From the NCBI GenBank assembly GCA_937928545.1, contig CALGJQ010000007.1, positions 285,452-349,451 of the forward strand: a stretch of DNA of 64,000 nt, given 5' to 3'. This document shows positions 60,597 to 64,000 of this stretch, one piece after another (positions within the stretch are counted from its first letter, which is position 1; every line of letters begins with the position of its first letter). Origin of the DNA: an uncultured Verrucomicrobiales bacterium (GTDB taxonomy: Bacteria; Verrucomicrobiota; Verrucomicrobiia; Verrucomicrobiales; Akkermansiaceae). The notes beneath the pieces are model-generated. The model saw only the letters and a list, made by a program, of their open reading frames with translations, made no database searches and was not told the origin of the DNA. The position numbers were made by a program, and so were the translations under genes.

Positions 60597-61421
60597 GTGG
60601 AAGAGAAAGAACCTGAAACTCTCAAGGAGCGCTTGTGGCGAATTGTTTTTGAGGCTGAGACTCCAGTGGGCAAGGCTTTTGACGTCATCTTGCTCTGGGC
60701 CATCGTGCTCAGTGTTCTTGCGGTTTGTTTGGAGAGTGTCGAAAGCATCCGCGAGACGCACGGGGGGATTTTGAAAGCAGCCGAGTGGTTTTTCACCATT
60801 CTCTTCAGCATTGAATACGTTATGCGGATTCTTTTGGTGCGTCGTCCGCTCCGTTACATCACGAGTTTCTATGGGGTTGTGGACCTCCTTTCCTGCCTTC
60901 CGACTTATCTGGCGATCTTCTTCACGGGAGCTCATTCGCTCATGGTGATCCGGATCTTACGTTTGCTGCGGATGTTCCGTGTTCTAAAAATGGTGGGGCA
61001 TGTTCGCGGGGGCGAGACCATCATGAGGGGGCTGCTGGCGAGTCGGGCGAAGATCTTTGTTTTCTTTTTTACAGTATTCCTATTTTCGGTGCTAGCGGGA
61101 ACCTTAATGTATCTCGTGGAATCGGGGGTAGAGGGGACTCATTTCACGAATATTCCGATTAGTATCTATTACGCCATCGTCTCGATCACTACGGTGGGTT
61201 ATGGTGATATGGTGGCGATCACGACGATCGGAAAAATGCTCACCGCCTTCTATGTTTTGACTGGATATGCCATTATCGCGGTGCCTACGGGGATTGTTAC
61301 TTCGGAGCTTTTGAGGAAGCACTTGGGCGATCCTAGCTCAGATGCTTGTCCGGGCTGCGGAGTCCATGGCCATTTGCCGGATGCGAAATTTTGTCGTAAG
61401 TGTGGCGATAAATTGGAATAG
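60597..61421 (+). CDS. Voltage-gated-type potassium channel with C-terminal zinc ribbon
   Basis: The 274-residue protein has six membrane segments with an S4-like helix (VIRILRLLRMFRVLKMV, five Arg or Lys) and the selectivity filter TTVGYGD (198-204), as in bacterial Kv-type channels. The C-terminal 30 residues form a four-Cys zinc ribbon: Cys251, Cys254, Cys266, Cys269 (CPGC...CRKC). Starts at a GTG at 60597; the next ATG would remove the first helix. It stands apart from the other genes and faces the large repeat protein on the opposite strand. Confidence 0.9.
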   Translation: MEEKEPETLKERLWRIVFEAETPVGKAFDVILLWAIVLSVLAVCLESVESIRETHGGILKAAEWFFTILFSIEYVMRILLVRRPLRYITSFYGVVDLLSCLPTYLAIFFTGAHSLMVIRILRLLRMFRVLKMVGHVRGGETIMRGLLASRAKIFVFFFTVFLFSVLAGTLMYLVESGVEGTHFTNIPISIYYAIVSITTVGYGDMVAITTIGKMLTAFYVLTGYAIIAVPTGIVTSELLRKHLGDPSSDACPGCGVHGHLPDAKFCRKCGDKLE

Positions 61422-61459
61422 GGCGTTGCGTGATTGCGATCCCGGCCTGAGGATCGGGC

Positions 61460-62275
61460 ATGTGGAAATCAGCTGCTGACTACGAAGATATTCGCTACGA
61501 GAAGAGTGACGATGGCGCGATTGCTAAGATCACGATTAATCGTCCTGAGGTTAGGAATGCCTTTCGGCCTCTGACCGTGAACGAGCTCTTGGCGGCCTTT
61601 GAGCTGGCTCATCACGACGAAGAAGTGGGCGTCATCATTCTCACTGGTGAGGGCGAGAAGGCCTTTTGCTCCGGAGGAGACCAGAAGGTGAGGGGGCATG
61701 CGGGTTACCTCGGGGAAGATGGAGTGCCGCGACTCAACGTGCTCGATTTGCAGAAGAAAATTCGCGGCTTACCGAAGCCGGTCGTCGCGATGGTGGCGGG
61801 ATACGCGATTGGAGGAGGTCATGTTCTGCACATTGTTTGTGATCTGACCATTGCGGCTGATAATGCGCGTTTCGGACAGACAGGGCCTAAGGTGGGTTCC
61901 TTTGACGGAGGTTTGGGATCGAGTTATCTCGCTCGGATTGTGGGACAGAAGAAGGCGCGTGAAATTTGGTATCTCTGTCGTCAATACGATGCGCAGCAGG
62001 CTCTGGATATGGGACTCGTAAATACGGTGGTTCCCTATGCAGATCTGGAGACGGAAACAGTGCAGTGGTGTCGCGAGATGCTGGAGCATTCTCCTCTCGC
62101 TTTGCGCTGTCTCAAGTCAGCCTTGAATGCCGATTGCGATGGTCAAATGGGCCTTCTTGATCTCGCGGGAAATGCCACGCTTCTTTACTACATGAGCGAA
62201 GAGGCAAAGGAGGGGAAGCAGGCCTTTATCGAGAAGCGGAAGCCTGATTTTTCGAAGTTTCCCCGCGTTCCGTAG
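61460..62275 (+). CDS. menB: 1,4-dihydroxy-2-naphthoyl-CoA synthase
   Basis: The 271-residue crotonase-family enzyme matches MenB closely: [49 protein letters not shown] and [39 protein letters not shown]. It closes the second ring of 1,4-dihydroxy-2-naphthoyl-CoA from o-succinylbenzoyl-CoA in menaquinone synthesis. The menA gene follows by 14 bases, so the two form a small operon. The other men genes are not in the window. Confidence 0.96.
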   Translation: MWKSAADYEDIRYEKSDDGAIAKITINRPEVRNAFRPLTVNELLAAFELAHHDEEVGVIILTGEGEKAFCSGGDQKVRGHAGYLGEDGVPRLNVLDLQKKIRGLPKPVVAMVAGYAIGGGHVLHIVCDLTIAADNARFGQTGPKVGSFDGGLGSSYLARIVGQKKAREIWYLCRQYDAQQALDMGLVNTVVPYADLETETVQWCREMLEHSPLALRCLKSALNADCDGQMGLLDLAGNATLLYYMSEEAKEGKQAFIEKRKPDFSKFPRVP

Positions 62276-62289
62276 TTCAAATCAAAAGG

Positions 62290-63171
62290 ATGACGATGCC
62301 CCTTTGGAAAGCCTGGTTGCTCGCGTCGCGGCCAAAGACTTTGCCTGCAGCGGTGGTGCCAGTTTGGGCGGGTTGTCTTTTGGCTTATGAACTGACAGGG
62401 GAATTCGATTTTCGTTTGGCTGTTCTGACCTTGTTGGGAGCGGTTTTAATTCAGATTGGGACGAATTTTTTCAACGACGTCATCGATGCTGAAAAGGGCG
62501 CGGACACGGTGAATCGAATTGGCCCTCAGCGCGCGACATCGAGTGGTTTGCTGAGTCGGAAGTCGATGTATCTCGCTGCCATTTTCACGCTTCTGCTGGC
62601 GGCGGTCTGTGGCTTTCTTCTTTTTGAGGCTCGGGGCTGGGTGATTTTTGCGATTGGTCTTCCTTCACTCTATCTCAGCTATGGATATACCGGAGGACCA
62701 TTCCCGCTCGCCTATCGTGGGTTGGGGGAGGTTTTTGTGATCCTCTTTTTTGGTCTGATTGCAGTGAGTGGCACGGTTTTCGTCCAGATGGGAACTTGGC
62801 CATGGCAAGCGATGATCTTGGGGCTGCAGATCGGTTTCCTTTCAGCGGTCTTGATCGCCGTGAACAATTACCGTGATTTAGAAGAGGATCGCTTTGTGGA
62901 GAAGAGAACCTTAGTAGTGAGATGGGGGAGGGAACCGGTGCGAATCTTGATTTTCATCATGACTCTTTTGCCGGCTCTTCTTGTTGTGGTTTATCAGGAC
63001 GCGGGTTGCTGGTTTATCTCTGCTCTTATCTTGAGTTTGATCTTTCTGGTTCTCGAGTGGCGAATGTTGCGTCCTGATGGAGTGTCTTCGAAGCTTCTCG
63101 GCCTTTCAGCTTTGCATTTGATTCTTTTTGTAGTGGCTCAGAATCTCTGCCTTGTATTGACCTTGGAATAA
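62290..63171 (+). CDS. menA: 1,4-dihydroxy-2-naphthoate prenyltransferase
   Basis: The 293-residue UbiA-family membrane protein has about nine helices. It starts with LASRPKTLPAAVVPVWAGCLLA, the MenA pattern, and contains the two Asp-rich motifs NFFNDVIDAEKGADT and NNYRDLEEDRFVEKRTLVVRWG. It attaches the isoprenoid chain to 1,4-dihydroxy-2-naphthoate in the inner membrane. It is 14 bases downstream of menB. Confidence 0.95.
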   Translation: MTMPLWKAWLLASRPKTLPAAVVPVWAGCLLAYELTGEFDFRLAVLTLLGAVLIQIGTNFFNDVIDAEKGADTVNRIGPQRATSSGLLSRKSMYLAAIFTLLLAAVCGFLLFEARGWVIFAIGLPSLYLSYGYTGGPFPLAYRGLGEVFVILFFGLIAVSGTVFVQMGTWPWQAMILGLQIGFLSAVLIAVNNYRDLEEDRFVEKRTLVVRWGREPVRILIFIMTLLPALLVVVYQDAGCWFISALILSLIFLVLEWRMLRPDGVSSKLLGLSALHLILFVVAQNLCLVLTLE

Positions 63172-63198
63172 CTTGGGTTACCCTTTCTTAAGTTCGTT

Positions 63199-63726
63199 GT
63201 GAAATCACCCTCTCCCATTCTCACCGGGCAATTGGATTCGACTGTTTGGATCCGCCCCGAAGGCCGTGGCACTTTTCTCGAAAGTCCTCTCGTCGAAAAT
63301 TTTGTCGAAGCAGCTTTCGATTCTGGTCGAGCTGATTTTGTGGTCGATCTGGAAGCGTGTTCAGGGATGGATTCTACCTTCATGGGAATGTTGGCAGGGC
63401 TAGGAATCAAGTTCAGGAGGGAAGGAGTTGGCTCTCTGACGATTGTTGGAACAACGGAAAAGACAAAGGCCTCTTTGATCGAGTTAGGCTTACATTATCT
63501 CAGTCAGATTGAACCAGCGAAGGGACCTTGGGTGGGGCGAATGGATGAATTTCGAAGCGACTTAATTTCCATTGCTGGGGATGAGAGCACTGACAAAGAG
63601 AGTCATGTTTTGAAGTGCCATGAGAATCTCTGTGAGGCCGATGACAAAAATATCGAGCGCTTCAGAACGGTGCTCGAGATGCTTGGTTCGAAGGCGATCA
63701 CTCCGTCTTCTGAGAAAGCGGAGTGA
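63199..63726 (+). CDS. STAS domain protein (anti-sigma antagonist type)
   Basis: The 175-residue protein has a STAS fold in its first 110 residues: FVVDLEACSGMDSTFMGMLAGL, where the Ser or Thr of MDSTF matches the phospho-site of SpoIIAA-like antagonists, and IVGTTEKTKASLIELGL. The rest is a charged tail with an ECHENLCEADDKN-like part. It begins at a GTG, 27 bases after menA, and may share its transcript. No anti-sigma partner is seen near it, so its target is unknown. Confidence 0.8.
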   Translation: MKSPSPILTGQLDSTVWIRPEGRGTFLESPLVENFVEAAFDSGRADFVVDLEACSGMDSTFMGMLAGLGIKFRREGVGSLTIVGTTEKTKASLIELGLHYLSQIEPAKGPWVGRMDEFRSDLISIAGDESTDKESHVLKCHENLCEADDKNIERFRTVLEMLGSKAITPSSEKAE

Positions 63727-63730
63727 AATT

Positions 63731-64000
63731 TTATCTCCTGAAGTAGAGATAGCCAGCGATCACCGCGATCCCAGAGAGGGTGGCTACGAGAGGAGACTTC
63801 TTGGACTTGGTCTTTTTTGTGGACGTCAAGACGCTTGCCGACAGAGGAGGATAGATGTGATTGCGATCGGGCTTTTCCTCTTTTGCTTCCAAAGGAGCTT
63901 GAGTAGCTGGGAGAGGAGGGAGTGGTAAAGGACTCCGCTGAGCGGGTAATGTGGTTGGCGCGGCGGGCGCGACAGGAGGTGCGGGTGCGGCAGGAGGTGC
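63731..64000 (-). CDS. Pro/Ala-rich protein with C-terminal membrane helix (partial)
   Basis: The last 89 codons of a gene whose start lies beyond the window end at a TAA (63731-63733). The visible part is a Pro/Ala-rich linker (APPAAPAPPVAPAAP), a segment rich in Glu and Lys, and then a short hydrophobic helix (LVATLSGIAVIAGYLYF) with RR at the very end. The protein may be tail-anchored. Its main domain cannot be seen. Confidence 0.6.
   Translation of the reverse strand, partial: APPAAPAPPVAPAAPTTLPAQRSPLPLPPLPATQAPLEAKEEKPDRNHIYPPLSASVLTSTKKTKSKKSPLVATLSGIAVIAGYLYFRR

Overview
The window looks like a chromosome segment of a heterotrophic, probably aquatic Verrucomicrobium (order Verrucomicrobiales; this placement is inferred from gene content, no rRNA is present). 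Supporting traits are a PEP-CTERM exported protein, a TIGR02597-like secreted protein, a DUF1800/DUF1501 pair, two exported sulfatases, several Tat-exported sugar enzymes, many Gfo/Idh/MocA oxidoreductases with TIM-barrel epimerases, and menaquinone genes. Coding density is high and operons often use ATGA or GTGA stop/start overlaps. I saw no tRNA, rRNA, CRISPR array or intact insertion sequence.

Region by region. 1-1.6 kb: end of an arginine-succinyltransferase pathway operon (astD end, astB), facing a gene for a protein arginine methyltransferase-like enzyme (1.6-2.6 kb). 3.2-10.7 kb, minus strand: a 1232-residue TPM-domain coiled-coil protein, a GNAT acetyltransferase, a CreBC-like two-component system, a tiny lipoprotein and a membrane protein. 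10.8-12.4 kb: hpt coupled to a LOG-family gene. 12.4-21 kb: an orphan TAXI binding protein, several exported proteins, a phosphodiester glycosidase-like protein, small lipoproteins and a Sel1-repeat protein. 21-25 kb: an oxidoreductase and an OmpR/histidine-kinase pair. 25.2-32.3 kb: PEP-CTERM protein, N-acetylmuramoyl-alanine amidase, GreA-like protein, DAHP synthase, a second LOG protein, TlyA-type methyltransferase, a double DUF481 outer-membrane protein. 32.5-45.9 kb: two sulfatases, two sugar isomerase-like TIM barrels, DUF1800/DUF1501, PBP1A and a GMC dehydrogenase with its small subunit. 46.1-49 kb: an arsenate-handling operon (DUF6428, GAPDH, ArsJ) after rpsP. 49.4-57.6 kb: a PAS-AraC regulator divergent from a pentose/sugar cluster (xylA, xylB, TIM barrel, two Gfo/Idh/MocA genes) that ends in a strong terminator. 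57.6-64 kb: a lipoprotein, a large repeat-rich exported protein, a K+ channel, menB, menA, a STAS protein and a truncated proline-rich membrane protein.

The most unusual material is repetitive. Two GxxExxY genes (PD-(D/E)XK-like small proteins) sit inside the sugar cluster, each bracketed by inverted AATCTGTG/AATCTGCG-type repeats. Related repeats occur elsewhere: two gene-less inverted-repeat pairs (18.5 and 47.4 kb) and solo copies (18.4 and 21.0 kb). This suggests a family of gene-carrying and gene-less cassettes. A second, independent family of REP-like palindromes with compensating base changes (3.1, 34.0, 40.5 kb) accompanies a decayed remnant that resembles a REP-associated IS200-like transposase (25.0 kb).
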